Shown here in pieces: positions 14,701-27,902 of a stretch of 64,000 nucleotides of DNA. A program made the position numbers and the translations under genes. The stretch is from Melitaea cinxia. Lineage: Eukaryota > Arthropoda > Insecta > Lepidoptera > Nymphalidae. The DNA lies in contig NC_059414.1 of NCBI RefSeq assembly GCF_905220565.1, positions 4,896,001 to 4,960,000 on the forward strand, given 5' to 3'. Position 1 is the first letter of the stretch. Each line of letters begins with the position of its first letter. The notes under the pieces were generated by a model that saw only the letters and a list, made by a program, of their open reading frames with translations, was not told where the DNA came from and made no database searches.

Positions 14701-15944
14701 CGGCCCCCATGCTCGCCCGCTGCCGCTGCCGCACGTCTGACATTTTAATTCCGGACCCGACTATACGTCCACCACTTGCGTGTTTATCGATAAACATTTT
14801 ATCGACTCAATTCATTTTATATAGAGACTACTTCTAGGTTCTTCCCTTGACACATATATCATTGATAATATTTCAAAATATTTCAATTCTGTTTCTATAT
14901 TATATATAGCCAGACTATAACAACATGTTTGGTTTATTATATTAACTGGCAACGAAGTAGCATAAAGAATAAGTACCGTATTTCGGAACGTTTTCATTTA
15001 GAGCCTGTACAAGAGTTTACTAAATTATCATCGTACCAAGTTAGCGAACATCACTAGCTAGCTACAAATGCTACAATGGCGGTCGGGCGAGCGCAGGTCG
15101 AGCGCAACATGGCTGCCTAGTAGGCGGTTCGAGTGACAGAGAGGACTGAGGCCCCGAGTGTCGCTCTCCCGCTCGCTCTCGCACGTAACGCTCGCATCGA
15201 TCTCTACTCGCTGTGCTCGCCCCCAGCACCAGAAAGGCGGAACTAACAAAATTACAAAGCGCTTTCGAGCCGCTAATCATAAAATAAGATACGACGTTTC
15301 ATTTCGACCGTACGACTCTCGAGCGATCACGATACTGGAATGGCCCTTGACTCTCAAAATTCTCTACTGACATCGTAGAGTATTAACCTCGCGTCACTGT
15401 AAGTTTCGTTTAGTCATAGATGGAATTTTAGATTGAAGCCGAAGTTCGAGTTAGATACTGATTTAGTGTCTCATTCAAGACTAGACTACACTTATTTCAT
15501 TGTTCTGTAGCGTGGACGGAAAATTGCTTCCGTACATAATAATTACATCAGCGACCACGGCACCGTCGAGTTTGAGCTTTAGAGCGGAATTTTTAATTAC
15601 GTTTGTTACTTTGATTGGTAACAAGAATTGCTTTGGGGTAGAGACTACTCGGAATGGAGCTGAACAGTCGCATCTCAGCATTGTTGTGGCCCCAGTTAGT
15701 TTTGAGTTAGCATAAATTGGACCGGGGATCGATTGTTTCATTCGAGGCCCGGAGAACCGAACGAGAACACCCTACTGAGTTCTGCTTCGCCGGTCTCGTG
15801 ATAGCTGAGTGACGTTTAATTTTTGCACCCCGAGAGACAGGCCTCCTGTCTTGCTCCAAAGTTTGGAAGCCTTTATCTATCACACGTCAGTTTTGTTCCC
15901 TTTTATTAGATAGAGCTCGTTACTTGGGTGTCGCTTAACTTGTT

Positions 15945-15955
15945 ACATATATATA

Positions 15956-16009
<54 letters not shown>

Positions 16010-16062
16010 TATATATATATATATTATTTTCATATCATTGTATATATACCTATATATATAGA
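15945..16062. repeat. (AT)n microsatellite cluster
   Basis: Three TA runs separated by ATTATTT spacers. Confidence 0.9.
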
Positions 16063-17896
16063 TTCCGATATTTAAGATGAATTGTATAAGTAAATCATAG
16101 ACCTATTAAAACTACATTAACATTTTATTATTCACTATTGAATACTACTAAATTTATAAAAAATTACACATTCAAATTTCTTTTTTTCACATTATAACCG
16201 TTTACATTTCTATTAAATTAGTATAAAAATATCACATTTACTAACTTATTTTTAGAAATGCGAAAACCATATCACAAAGGCTTGATATAAATTGCAGTTC
16301 ATAGTAATAGAGTCGAGTCTATCTTTTAATGGTGGAGCATGTGCGCTGTCTCTATTATAATGTCGGCAGCAGTCGGCCACGTGCTTTAAATAAATATCGG
16401 GGGGAGGAAAATATTAAAAATGTGCTATGAGACAATTTTCACATACAATTTTATCGAATAAAGGTATATTTTTGGTTTAATCTTTATATTAATGTTTAAT
16501 ACTTATTTACACATTGCGTCTAAAATCTTCGCGGTTACTCATCGTGAACTTGATATTGATTACTTAGTTCTTAACAAAGATTATCGTGAACATATGTGCG
16601 TAAGTCATTAAACGATAAAACATTATCACTATTAAAATAAAACACAGCACAATAAAATCGATATAGTTTAAGGTCGGTAGTGCAGTAGAAACTACGTGCT
16701 TATCAACGAAATGTCACGTTTCGAACGGCTCGCAGTACCCTTCCTCGAATCCATTACCGTCAGCGACGGCCACGTGCGTTTCGTACATAGGAATATGTAA
16801 ATCTCGAGAGTTGTGCCAAAAACAAAACTATCGTAAGCGATGTTTCGATCCCTGTGTTATGTATGACGGATCGTTTACGACGACAACTTATCCGAGTTAC
16901 AATCAAAGTCAATAAAGATCCAATGGTTTGTTTATTGTTACATTCTTTTCTTATTCTATTATTCTATTATTTCTTATTCGGTTATTCTGTTTCTTACAAT
17001 ACAGACCATATAATCTCATATTAAAACAACCTTTATTTGCTACATTTGCATTGTTACTTTTACTTTTAAGTAAAAATTTTTAGAAGGTCCTACCTAATCT
17101 AATCCTAAAATAACAATTCAAAAATAAATATTTTTGAACAGTACAGTACAGTTTAAACATTCAGTAAAAAGCACATAATTCATTTTTAATATATGATTAA
17201 AATTGTTAGACACATAAAAAAAATATCTTCTTTTCAAACGCAAAATAAATTAACTTTTCCACGACCGTAATCAAATATTCCTGGCTAATTTTATTCGCAT
17301 TTCAATTATATAAAAACAAAAATTTTTTTTACATAAAAACAAAGTTAAAATATCTAGTTCTAAAAATATACTTACTAGTTCTATAAACAAAAAATGTAGT
17401 GCTGATTTCCGGTAAAACTAATTTAATTTAAATTAAACCATAAAGCACATGTAGCATTAGGAGCAGTAACTTTAAAGATAAAAAATATATTTCGTAGTGC
17501 ACGTCATAAGAGTAACGGCGTAGGGAGTGGCACATGTATTAGCAGAGGACGGTTGGCTAGGTACGAACTGAGGGATCGTTTGGCGCAGAAATACTCAGAT
17601 TTTAATTATAACTAACTGGTAAGTAGTTTAATTCGGTTTGAATGACTACAAGGAGAAAAAAATATCCATTTATTTCCTGGTGCTATTTAAATACCGTAAT
17701 TTAAAGTCAATATAATATACAAAATGTTGCGACTGATATTGTGCGAATCTTAATACACATTTTTAACCGACTTCCAAAAAAGGAGGAGGTTTTCAATTCG
17801 ACTGTATTTTTTTTATGTATGTTACATCAGAACTTTTGACTCGGTGGACCTATTTAGACAAATTTTTTTTTAATCGAAAGGTGGTGTGTGTCAATT

Positions 17897-18247
17897 TTTT
17901 TTTCATTCATTACAGCCTATACAGTCCACTGCTGGACATAGGCCTCCACAAGTTAACGCCAAAAATAACGTGAACTCATGTGTTTTGCCCATAGTCACCA
18001 CGCTGGGCAGGCGGGTTGGTGACCGCAGTACTGGCTTTGTCGCACCGAAGACGCTGCTGCCCGTTTTCGGCCAGTGTATTTCAAAGCCAGCAGTTGGATG
18101 GTTATCCCGCCACCGGTCGGCTTTTTAAGTTCCAAGGTGGTAGCGGAACTGTGTTATCCCTTAGTCGCCTCTTACGACACCCACGGGAAGAGAGGGGGTG
18201 GCCTACATTCTTTAGTACCGTAGCCACAAAGTACAATGTACAGTACA
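17897..18247 (-). mobile_element. SINE-like retroposon with 11-bp target duplication
   Basis: It is the same family as 5314-5666. It inserted into the Helentron copy at GTGTGTCAATT (17886-17896 and 18248-18258). The 3' end on the minus strand is GGACTGTATAGGCTGTAATG then an A-run, which fixes the orientation. Confidence 0.8.
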
Positions 18248-18406
18248 GTGTGTCAATTGGTCCCATTTAAATTAATTAGAGATCTAACAACTACTTTTCG
18301 AGTTATATCTAATAATGCGTTTTTACTTGACGCTTTTTTCGTCGACCTACGTTGTATTATACCGCATAACTTACTACTGGATGTACCGATTTTAATAATT
18401 CTTTTT

Positions 18407-18870
18407 GACGTGACAACGTCAAATAAATTGGTTTGCCGGGTGACACTTCAAGAAACTGCGTTACGCTCCGCTCACGTTATGCGCTCACAATGAGAGCGAG
18501 TGAGAGGCACGCGTCCCTTCCACTCGGGCAAAATCACTCAGATAGGAACAAGTTAAGTTGTAGTAAACGCATACGCGTTTCATTGTACGCAAATGTATTG
18601 CAAGTTATTGTATGTATATTTGTATATAATTACGTATGTATGTGTAAAGGTAAAAATAAAATTTTGTTAATATGAAATTCAGTGCGAGATTCTTTGTATA
18701 AATTAATGTTTTAAATATAATTCTTTGTATAAATAAATGTTTTAAATTGTTACTATTATTTCATCCTTCTTCCTACTATACGAATGAATATTCACATTAA
18801 AATTATTTTACCACTCAAAGTCGTTGTCACGTAAAACTTTCGCCCGTATACCGACTTTACAGGCAACCAA
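18407..18870. mobile_element. Unidentified 464-bp insertion inside Helentron copy
   Basis: Delimited by comparison with 38935-39538 inside a T-run. ACGTGACAACG occurs directly near the left end and inverted near the right end (18826-18836). AAATTGGTTTGCC at 18422-18434 has an inverted counterpart, GGCAACCAATTT, at 18862-18873. This suggests a nested terminal inverted arrangement. No ORF is convincing. Confidence 0.5.
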
Positions 18871-19224
18871 TTTTTTTTTTGTTGGAAAGGAAATATCCCT
18901 GGTTTGGTACCATGATAAGGATACCAGGATCTGATGATGGGATCCCAGAAAAATCGAGGGAAACTCTCAAAAATCCGCAATAACTTTTTACTGGGTGTAC
19001 CGATTTTGATAATTTTTAATTTAATCGATAATTAATAAATAAAATAAAGCTGATGTTTATCATGTGGTCACATATAAGTTTTATCGAGATCTGATAACTA
19101 CTTTTTTAATAATCTTTGATAACGTGTAGTTACTTGACTATTTTTCGTCGATCTACGTTGTATTACTCGTCGATGTAATTGAAGTCGGTTTTTTTTTTCG
19201 TTTGCGAGCAAACACAATTATTTA

Positions 19225-19379
19225 AAAGGACAGGACCGAACCGACCTGATCAGATGAGATGAGATTTCCTGATCTGGACCTGATCAGAAAATCTCATCTC
19301 ATCCTGATCAGGTCCAGACCAATCATCTGCGTTACATGCCTTAGCTAGTCCTGATCAGGCATGCCTGGTCCGGTCCTTC
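19225..19379. mobile_element. Short hairpin-rich element with CTGATCAG repeats
   Basis: The outer ends are imperfect inverted repeats (AGGACAGGACCGAACC.. against ..GCCTGGTCCGGTCCTT). Inside, 19245-19267 pairs with 19288-19312 as a 23-bp stem with one bulged base. The palindrome CTGATCAG occurs at both stems and again at 19350-19357. It starts five bases after the Helentron copy ending at 19220. It may be a miniature transposon that inserted next to, or into the end of, that copy. Confidence 0.55.
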
Positions 19380-19424
19380 TAAGGAAGACGAAAAAATTTC
19401 TACTCGGGTAATTTATTAATCCTG

Positions 19425-19610
19425 GCGGTCCTAATAAGGGTATTGGGAAACTGTTATTGAATTTATTGCATTGTCATCAGTCCTTGATACGTGTGCAAAG
19501 TTTCAAATTAATCAAACTGCTGGAAATTGGTGAAAATTATACTCAAAGATTCCATTACATACATACATACAACCCAAGCTAAAAAGCGTGGTAAAAATAA
19601 GAGCAATGTT
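19425..19610 (+). repeat. Dispersed repeat with CATA tail
   Basis: The order GCAAAGTTTCAAATTAATC, TTCCATTACATACATACATA, AAGCTAAAAAGCGTG is a combination I recognise as a common lepidopteran interspersed repeat. Class not certain. Confidence 0.4.
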
Positions 19611-21769
19611 ACATTAAATAACGCTCGGCGTGGCAGTCTCGTTTATAAGACGATCGAATTATTAATCGTATCTCGAAATTAATTTGCATATCCGTTCGGC
19701 TCGAATATCTCGACTTAGAACGCGGCGACCGTCGAGCGGACGTCGTTACTTTTTATACTAAAATTATAATAACCAAGAGATACGGCGGTAGGTTTTTAAG
19801 AACTAGAATTACTAGTTTATGTCTGAGATTAAACTTAATTTCAGGAAGCTTATAAGAAGCTTAAGAAACGACTTTTTTTTAAAAACGGAACTAACGCAAA
19901 ATTTTATCACTTAGAAATTCTTTTAAGATGATGATCGTAACATAAATACGAATAATATATAAAAAATACACATAATTGTCCTTGAATTTTATATATTTAG
20001 TAAATATAGAGAGAAAGATAAAAAGTCTTAGGAGTCACTGTGTCAAATAATAACAAGTTTATTACAGGGCATCGACAAACAATACTCAACGCAAGGTGAG
20101 GCGTTATCATATTACATAACATATTTAAATACAGTTATTATACAAGTTATGATTTTACATACATATGACGTGTTCAATGCAATATCGTTTTCATTCAACA
20201 TTATTTGCAAAATTTAGTCCTTTTTCCGATTTTTATTGATTCCTCCCTATTAATAGAGTATTGTAATACGTAATATAAGTATAATTTACAAGTATTTTTG
20301 GAGATACGGATTTATTTCTACATAGTTAATATATGTATTTTATTTAAAAAATTCGCAAACGAAGCCGTGTCCAAAAGTGTATTAATAGACATGTGCGTGT
20401 CCACACACTATAAACAAATACTGGTAAGCAATATTTTTGTATTTATACGATAAGTACAGTGTTAAAACGAAAATCATATTTCGTTTATATAAATGTTACG
20501 TACGAACGGTAGCTTCGTTATAACGAGAGGAACTTAACAGAATTTAAACATCCGACATGATAAAACTTTTTTTACGATTCGAACATAAAAACTTTACGAA
20601 TCACACGGGACTACCGAGCGAGGAAATAAGCTTTTACTTATTAAAAATATAAATATTTATTTTATTAAAAATACAATATAAAACGTTGAGCGTTAATTTA
20701 GTATTTTTTTATTTTTTAACAAACTATGTAACGGGATACAAATATAAAATTAATAAAAGCCTTTTAAGCGGCGCGATAATGCCGAGCCCGACAAAGGAAA
20801 AAAATATATAAAAAGAGCTGTGAAAAGTTTGCGAAAGTAAAAGTTATCCATTAGGATGAGCATGACCATAGACGGTTTATTGAAATAGTTATTGTTGGGG
20901 AGGTAATTTTTAAAAATTGCCTACATTTGGCAGCAGTTTAATGGCTGCGATAACAGTAAAGTTCATAGCCGAAGCTCCACTGTAGAGTTTCGTGGATTAC
21001 TCGTACTATCCATACAGAGGGGTGCAATTTCGTTAACGTTACAGATTTCCATATAAAATAACATCGCGCTGGTCTGCGTTATCGCGCGATAATGTTTTGA
21101 GATGGAAATTTGACTATTTTAACACAAACAGCGATATGTATACAGTCGATCTAGCTAACATTCTTCGTGTTGATTTTATTTTCAAACACTGTAAATATGG
21201 TAATCTTACAAAAATATTTTACCTGTTATTTTATATACTGTTTAACATTATAATATCGCCCTATGCGAACACTACATACGTATTTTCATATACGTACGTT
21301 GGTTTAAGTATTTATGTCATAGTAGTAGAATAAAAAAAAATTAAATGAACCCAGAATATATTAAATAAACTCATAATACCTCGACAATATCAAATACAAT
21401 TACAATATTATTTCGTATCTTAGAGTAAATGAAAGTAAATAGTCCCTTATAAGCCACCTTTCAAGACCTCAAATATACGAAAATAGCAATATTACTGTCT
21501 CAAACGAACGTAAGCAGTCCTTCGCTCGGCTTTAGTAAAACTCGCTAGACGATGTCTTGTGGGTGAGAAATAGCGCGACTTAAGAGGACTTATCAAAAAC
21601 TAAACAAGTAATATAATTTTATTCATGAAAGCTTAAATAAAATATTTCTTATAAATCGAAAATAACGATTAGAGTTATCAAATTGTACGAAAGTTTTAAT
21701 TGATATATAAAACTGTCACGTTTGTAATACATTACAGTTATTCAACTATTTTCTCAATATTGTTATTTC

Positions 21770-21925
21770 TTGCACTGTGTCCCCCGCTATATGACACTCT
21801 CTCTCATGACCATTGGTTGACTGGAAGAGATCTCTTCTAGGGATAAGTCCACCTTTGCCATCAACTATATATGTAATTTTCTGTACATTCTGTTCTTAAG
21901 TGCAATAAAGTATATAATAATAAAA
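21770..21925 (+). mobile_element. LINE 3' untranslated fragment
   Basis: The segment TTGGTTGACTGGAAGAGATC..GTCCACCTTTGCC..GTGCAATAAAG resembles, from memory, 3' ends of abundant lepidopteran LINEs. It ends in an AATAAAG signal and short AAT tail. Confidence 0.45.
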
Positions 21926-22826
21926 CGAATTCTATACATTGAAAAGTAATTGCTATTTTTTTTTATTCTTCTGATACTTTCCTGATTCTGTTTTCGATAC
22001 TGAGGCTGTACTCTTTTTCATTTTTTTATTGAAGTTATTCGAATGAAATTTGGTACCATTTAATTTCGTTACTAAAAGCTAAGACATTTTTCATTCCGAA
22101 ATTTAGTACAGTCTTAGAAGATTAAATCTGAAGATTAAATGACATTTTATACGTGTAACGGCGAATAATGTAGAAGATACAGCCAGAGTTTAAATATGAA
22201 TGTGATATGTATGTCACAGCTAACTTGGCTAAAATAGATAGTAAAACGGACATTACTTTTTATACAACGCCATTCATCTATACGCATAGCTGTAGTCGAA
22301 TCATTATGAGATATATCCAAAAGATTCAGGTTTTAAAATATGAATCTTTTAGACTAGCTAAGAGTCACTGTAATGTTAATTTTGTGTTTTTCCGCAACTG
22401 TACATCTCTTTGCATTTCTTTTATAAAAAGTTATTTACAGTTGCTGCTGACTGATTTAGTTTTATATAATAAAAAATGTTAATCTTGATATTTATTTTGT
22501 GCTCCTTAAAAAACTAAACATAACGTAACTTATAGGTATGTATAACCCTATTTCAACAAAGTTTAAACTTCAAAACTTGTATCTGTCTGTAAATTCCCTA
22601 ATAATAAATATATTTCAGTTGACACAATTTATTGCAAGGCATATCACGTACAAGGCGCGACATACTATTCAGTATCGTGTACGATATAAAATGATAAATG
22701 CACTCGTTATCGGCCACTTAGATAGATACGCCGCAACGACACTTTTAAACAATTCTAAAACAATATTCGGTGATCTTCACCTTGATAACTAAGTTTTAAA
22801 CATATTATGCGACATTAAATATTTAA

Positions 22827-22997
22827 TAAATGTGTTTGCTCGGAAACGAAAAAGACCGACTTCAATTACATCGACAAGTAATACAACGTAAACAGACAAA
22901 AAAAAAAATAACAAACGCACTAGTCGTCACTACTATTTTCGAAGGTTTCCCTCGATTTCTCTGGGATTCCATCATCAGATCCTGGTTTCCTTATCAC
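22827..22997 (-). mobile_element. Helentron-like element, 3' fragment
   Basis: It keeps the terminal hairpin (one mismatch) and inverted ACCGACTTC, then jumps by an internal deletion to the GATCCTGGTTTCC block. It ends in a short TA run. Confidence 0.55.
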
Positions 22998-23564
22998 ATA
23001 TATATATATATTGCGCATTGATGCTTAGACGGGGCAATGACCGACTTATAAACAACATCTTCAATCGTACTTTTGATAGATATTTGGCAGCAATAAATAA
23101 AATCAGCTATTAATGAAGATATTCTAAAAAATATAGATGATATATGGACTCTTTCTCTTGTCTTTTCTCGCCGACAGTAAAATATTATAAATTTCTCAAA
23201 CGCTCAATCAACTCAATTTTAAGTTCCAACGAATTGATAAATTATACACTAACATTCTGTATTAGTGCTAAATGACCCTAGACATTATTAGACGAATAAT
23301 AAAAAAACAAAAGGGAGCCTCGGCTGGCTGTATTATTTTTTGTGTACATTAAGAAATATCTCCGCACCTACTACTGAGACTATTGTGATCATTTTTTATA
23401 AATTAAATGCTTCTAAAGTGATTATCAAAGTTCATTATGAAAAGTATAGAGCATAAGACCACTATCACATTAGCGCACGACAAAGGTCAGAAAAAGTCGC
23501 ATGGCCTACAAACGTTAAAACGTAATAGTTAATTTCTGTAAATATTTTTAAAGATTGAACTTAC

Positions 23565-23714
23565 CTGGTGCGGTGGTTGAGATCCGGGTGGTAAGTGAGG
23601 AGGATGCTGCGAATCTTGCGTCGGAGAGAGTCCTCCTGCACTCTGTGCTGTTCCTGGGCTAGGTGCGCCCGGCGGGTGACTGGGAGGCTGTGGAGAGCCT
23701 CCACGCTCGTAACC
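23565..23714 (-). CDS. osa: osa (ARID1-like) internal exon, Ser/Pro/His-rich
   Basis: Internal coding exon, 150 nt, 50 codons, phase 0 at both ends, with acceptor tttatgtctcag and donor gtaagttc. It begins GYERGGSPQPPSHPPGAPSP, passes a short SAGGLSPTQDS stretch and ends LPPGSQPPHQ. It contains no predicted folded domain and looks like intrinsically disordered linker. The preceding exon ends in SPHQ and this one ends in PPHQ, so both joins read HQ-GY. Phase and composition agree with a single reading frame through all three exons. Being symmetric, it could be skipped without a frameshift, which allows alternative splicing; the sequence does not show whether that happens. The Osa assignment is inferred as for the neighbouring exon. 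Confidence 0.72.
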
Positions 23715-24306
23715 CTGAGACATAAAGATAAGATTACTAACGCCAAACAATTATAACTAAAGATGATAAAAAACGGAAGACTACGGATATATACAAGATC
23801 TCAAAATTTCAATATAAATTTCGAACTATCATAAAATCATGATTCATATTTGAATCATAGACGGAAATATAACGACAAAATATAAGTATCTCATTTCCTT
23901 ATATTCCACATTTAAAACCAAATAGAATGATCAGTTTATTTTAAACACAAAAATAAACTCTTACAAAAAAATCTTTTTTTTTTCTTTTCTTGTATTAGGT
24001 AATTAAAACAATTATTGTATAAGTGTGTCAAAACTATTTTACAACAAAAGTACCAGTAACTAGCGACAATTTCCAAAAGTAGATGAAAATAACTCTACAT
24101 ATTGTATTAAATAAAATACAGGATATATTCCGATGTTAATCACCTTATAGGTGAGTCCTTGGCCGTGACTTCAACTCCATTATTATGACTTGTTTTGTTG
24201 TTTTTAAAGTTATTGTGTATTGTATAGGTAACATTAAACTTTATTCGTTCATTTATTGATTTTAATAACTTTTAGTTACAATTATTAATTATTTATTATT
24301 ATTCAT

Positions 24307-24514
24307 TAGCCCACCCGGTTAGCTTCGCACCTTCATATTTCTTTTATGCCAAATTTCCTGTTCGATTTATTTAAAACTTCTATTATAGGTACTACGTGAC
24401 ACTGTTCTGACAATAAACAACCAAAAAAAAAGCAAAAATTACCCAATTTGGTGGGAATTTGTGAAAATGCGCGTACATACATTTCAGCGGTTTATTTTCA
24501 TTTATATATATAGA
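24307..24514 (-). mobile_element. Small Helitron, degraded 3' end
   Basis: The 5' end is A|TCTATATATATAAATGAAAA on the minus strand. The other end (GGTGCGAAGCTAACCGGGTG) keeps the hairpin region but not the CTAG. Confidence 0.45.
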
Positions 24515-25749
24515 TTATTTATTACCAGTAGTTTTTGCCTAAACTTTAAAGTTTCGACAAACGTAGCACCTGTCTCGGTTACAAGGTGACTATTAAATAA
24601 GAATTAGCAAGCTTCAGTTTCCCAAATTCAAATATACTTAGTAATTTTTGAAGCTCAATCTTTTTATTTATACCTTGTGTTTTCTATGGGTTATTAGTGC
24701 GATGTTTTAGTCTATAAGATTGGTCCAGTAGATTCTAAAGCGCGTTCGAAATAAACAACTATCGTTTTATGCTAATAAAATAAATAATTCCTACTTAATT
24801 TAGATATTTAGTATATAAAAGTCATTAATGAGACGACAATGCAGATATACTAGACTTAAAAAATTACTAATTAATACCGATATTGTATTTTAAAACGGAA
24901 GTCAATAAAAAAAGATTAATAATGTTCTGGCGGTTAATGTAATCGTCATTACCTAATTTAAGCTAATTTGACACCAATTAGCCATTAACATGTAAAATAT
25001 TTGGAAAAACCCAAAAGTGCACTTCTCAACGCGCTTCTTTTAGCTTGTTAGGAGCTAATGATCGACCGTAACACGATTATAAGTTCGATTAATTAATTTG
25101 GTTCTTGCACATAATCACAGATGGCTTTGCTCTCATTATTTTATTATGGTAGAAACTAAAAATATTTAGTGAAAAAAATTGAAGAACTTTTTAGCCTTTA
25201 TATTCAATAGGCTTCGTAGTTATTATTTTATTGACAAAAAAACAGCTTATTTCGTCAAGTTGTTCTCGCGTTATTTTACTATCCTCCGTACAACCAAAAT
25301 ATTGACATCAAACATAATATTTATTCAATTCATTCTTTTTACTATAATAGTATTAAAAAAAAGACTTCAAATGATATTTAATTTAGAGTTTGATGTGTAT
25401 TCTGTATAAAAGTGTAGATTTTATAGTATATTAACGTATTATTATAGAAATATAGATGTTTAAGAGTAAGCTCTTCCCGTATTTTTCATTTTGTGAGAGT
25501 AATCAGAGTAAAGAGTTTGGTTGTTAGTTTGTATAAAACATATACAGTAACTATAGGTTCGCCTGATAGGTTATTTATACTGCAGACTGAAAATAAAACT
25601 AAAAATGTGGTGTATAGAGAGGTTTTATAAAAGTAACTATTAAATTATACTAAATTTTGCCTTTTAAAAAGTTACTCAGTGTGATAAGCATTTCAAGTGA
25701 CTGAAATAAAAAAATAATTTGCGTTAAACATCTTAATAGTAATGCATAT

Positions 25750-26002
25750 CTGCATAACCACGCGCACGTAGTCGCGGGCAACGGTTAGTGTATTATAAAA
25801 CAAAGTCCCCAAAAGTGTATGTGATCGATTCTCTCAACATCTACTGAACGGATTTTCATGCGGTTTCACCAATTGAGAGAGGGCTTCAAGAGAAAGGTTT
25901 ACGGAACGGCTAAGCCGATTTTGATGAGTTTCACTGGAAGTTTACCGGGAAAACTTTGTGACACACTGATTTCAATGCGGGCGAAGCCGTGGACACAGCT
26001 AG
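25750..26002 (+). mobile_element. Helitron-like copies in tandem
   Basis: A first degraded 3' end (TAGTCGCGGGCAACGGTTAG then T) lies at about 25775-25790. A second, GCGAAGCCGTGGACACAGCTAG then T, ends at 26002. The GCGGGCGAAGCCG segment can form a short hairpin before CTAG. No coding capacity. TA repeats follow. Confidence 0.5.
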
Positions 26003-26026
26003 TATATATATATATATATATATGTA

Positions 26027-26148
26027 TATTGTATGTTCGGGGATAACTGCGTCGTTTATGAACCGATTTTGATGATTTTTAATTTAACCAAAAGCCGATG
26101 TTTATCATGTGGTCACATTTAAATTTCATCGAGAGCGGGCACAGCTAG
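26027..26148 (+). mobile_element. Helitron-like fragment with Helentron-family core and CTAG end
   Basis: The core from GTTCGGGGATAACTGCGTCG to TTTCATCGAGA matches the Helentron-like fragment at 54541-54726. Here it ends GCGGGCACAGCTAG followed by T, a Helitron CTRR-type terminus. Confidence 0.5.
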
Positions 26149-27109
26149 TGAATAGTTCAAAATTGTAAATCACAACTGATATGAAACGCAATACAAAATC
26201 ATCTTACATCAAAATCACAATACTAACTCATCGGTTAGTTTGCTTACTAGAGACAATATTAAATCCCCAGTTTATAGAAACCGGCCGCTAATGATCAAAT
26301 AGGTTATTTACTCGATCGTCAATCTACGAGAGGCAAACAATGCACCGGGCGATACAATCAGGCATGTGGCAGGCCTTGACCGTGCGTTCATTATGCAGAA
26401 TTTACTTGTGAACAAGTGCATTACAACATCTAAGAATCTGACCACGTGATAAAAATAGCTTATACCGCTTGTCTCATTGACTACGGAACCATTGAGTAAC
26501 TCATTGTTTTGTTCATCGCGTTTGTTCTTAATATGTATAAAATATAAATAACGATGCTGGCATCGTACAACACACCATAAGTTTTAAATTAAAAAAAAAA
26601 AAAAACTTAATATTCTCTACTATAAATTAAAATAACTATTTAAATAATTTATTTAACCTTACATTTCCAAACGGTAATCTTTATAAAACTATGTACTCCA
26701 TTTATTAAACGTGATAGATTTCGCTGTGATAAAATCTTCATATATAATACGCCGCTACAATCATTAACAATCCGTGAAGACATAATAATAATTGAAGCCG
26801 GTTCATTCATTATTACAGATTTATTACAGCGGCGAGACGTCCTCGACACAGTTCCCTCAGACTTATTGCATTAATCGCTAGATGCTTTCACTCGACTACT
26901 TTCTGCGTCACGTTTCTAGGATGTAAACAATAAGTTCAATCTATACCAACATTATAGAGGTGAATAGTTTTGTTTTGTGTGAACGAAATAATATATCAGA
27001 ATGGGCAAATGTGATGCCATTTTGTGGACCACCTGTTCTGTCACGTTACGAATGATTTTAGGGAGTTAATATATTACACTAACTATATAATATAATAATA
27101 TATAATGGA

Positions 27110-27390
27110 TTGTACCTGTTGCGCTGGCGGTTGCGGGTTCGATCCCCGCACATGACAAACATTTGTATCGGCCATACAGGTGTTTGCCGTGGTCTGGGTG
27201 TTTGTGCAGTCCCTGTGGGTCTCCCCATCTTGCCTCGGAGAGCACGTTAAGCCGTCGATCCCGGTTGTTATCATGTACACCTGATAGCGATCGTTACTCA
27301 TAGTAGGGAATATATCCGCCAACCCGCATTCGAGCAGCGTGGTGGATTAAGCTCTGATCCTTCTCCTACATAGGGAGAGGCCTATGATGT
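27110..27390 (+). mobile_element. tRNA-derived SINE
   Basis: The head contains TTGCGCTGGC and box B GGTTCGATCCC at 27137-27147. The body has GCCATACAGGTGTTTGCCGT and CACGTTAAGCCGTCG..CACCTGATAGCGATCGTTAC. The 5' part of the tRNA region (box A) is degraded. Confidence 0.65.
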
Positions 27391-27848
27391 TAAAATACTA
27401 ACTACACACTGTATACTTTGCAACGACTCAATATGCGATTTATTATGTGATTTATTGGTTAAAATTATTGGGTTTGAAATTATTTTTCTAGGACACAGGA
27501 AGATATAGGAAATAAATTAGCTTTATAAGCAGTTTGTTTGTCACGAACCTAATTTTTTTTAACAGTATTTTATTTAGAACTGCGAAACTTGAATTAAGAT
27601 TCATAATAATAGCCACTATGATTATACCGACATAAATTACGTCATCAAAGACAATCTGTAAATTAATGCGTTGGGTTTACATAAAAAATATGTATTTATT
27701 ACATTTTAATTTGGTATCTTGCAAATAATTATAATCCTTAAAAACTATGATAACCAATTATTAAAAAACATGGTTTTAGTACTAAAACGTTATACATAAT
27801 ATATTAACACAATTACTTTCAAGTTGTATTCATCTAACACATGTGTAC

Positions 27849-27902
27849 TGTGTGGCTACGGTACTAAATATAGCCACCCCCTCTCTTCCCGTGGGTGTCG
27901 TA

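Larger units (their letters stand above)
17765..19220 (+). mobile_element. Helentron-like element interrupted by two insertions
   Basis: Both ends match the full copies. Collinearity with 38935-39538 is broken at 17897-18247 by a SINE with an 11-bp target duplication. It is broken again at 18407-18870, within a T-run, by an unidentified 464-bp segment. Removing both gives an element of normal length. The insertion order therefore places this copy before both guests. Confidence 0.72.
11774..23564 (-). other. osa intron (11.8 kb)
   Basis: Intron between the PPHQ exon and the 63-nt microexon. It contains a nested Helentron-like element (17765-19220), a hairpin-rich element next to it, a long AT microsatellite and a LINE 3'-end fragment. 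GC-richer patches at 13600-13780, 14620-14760 and 15070-15260 have no convincing reading frame and could be regulatory. Confidence 0.6.
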
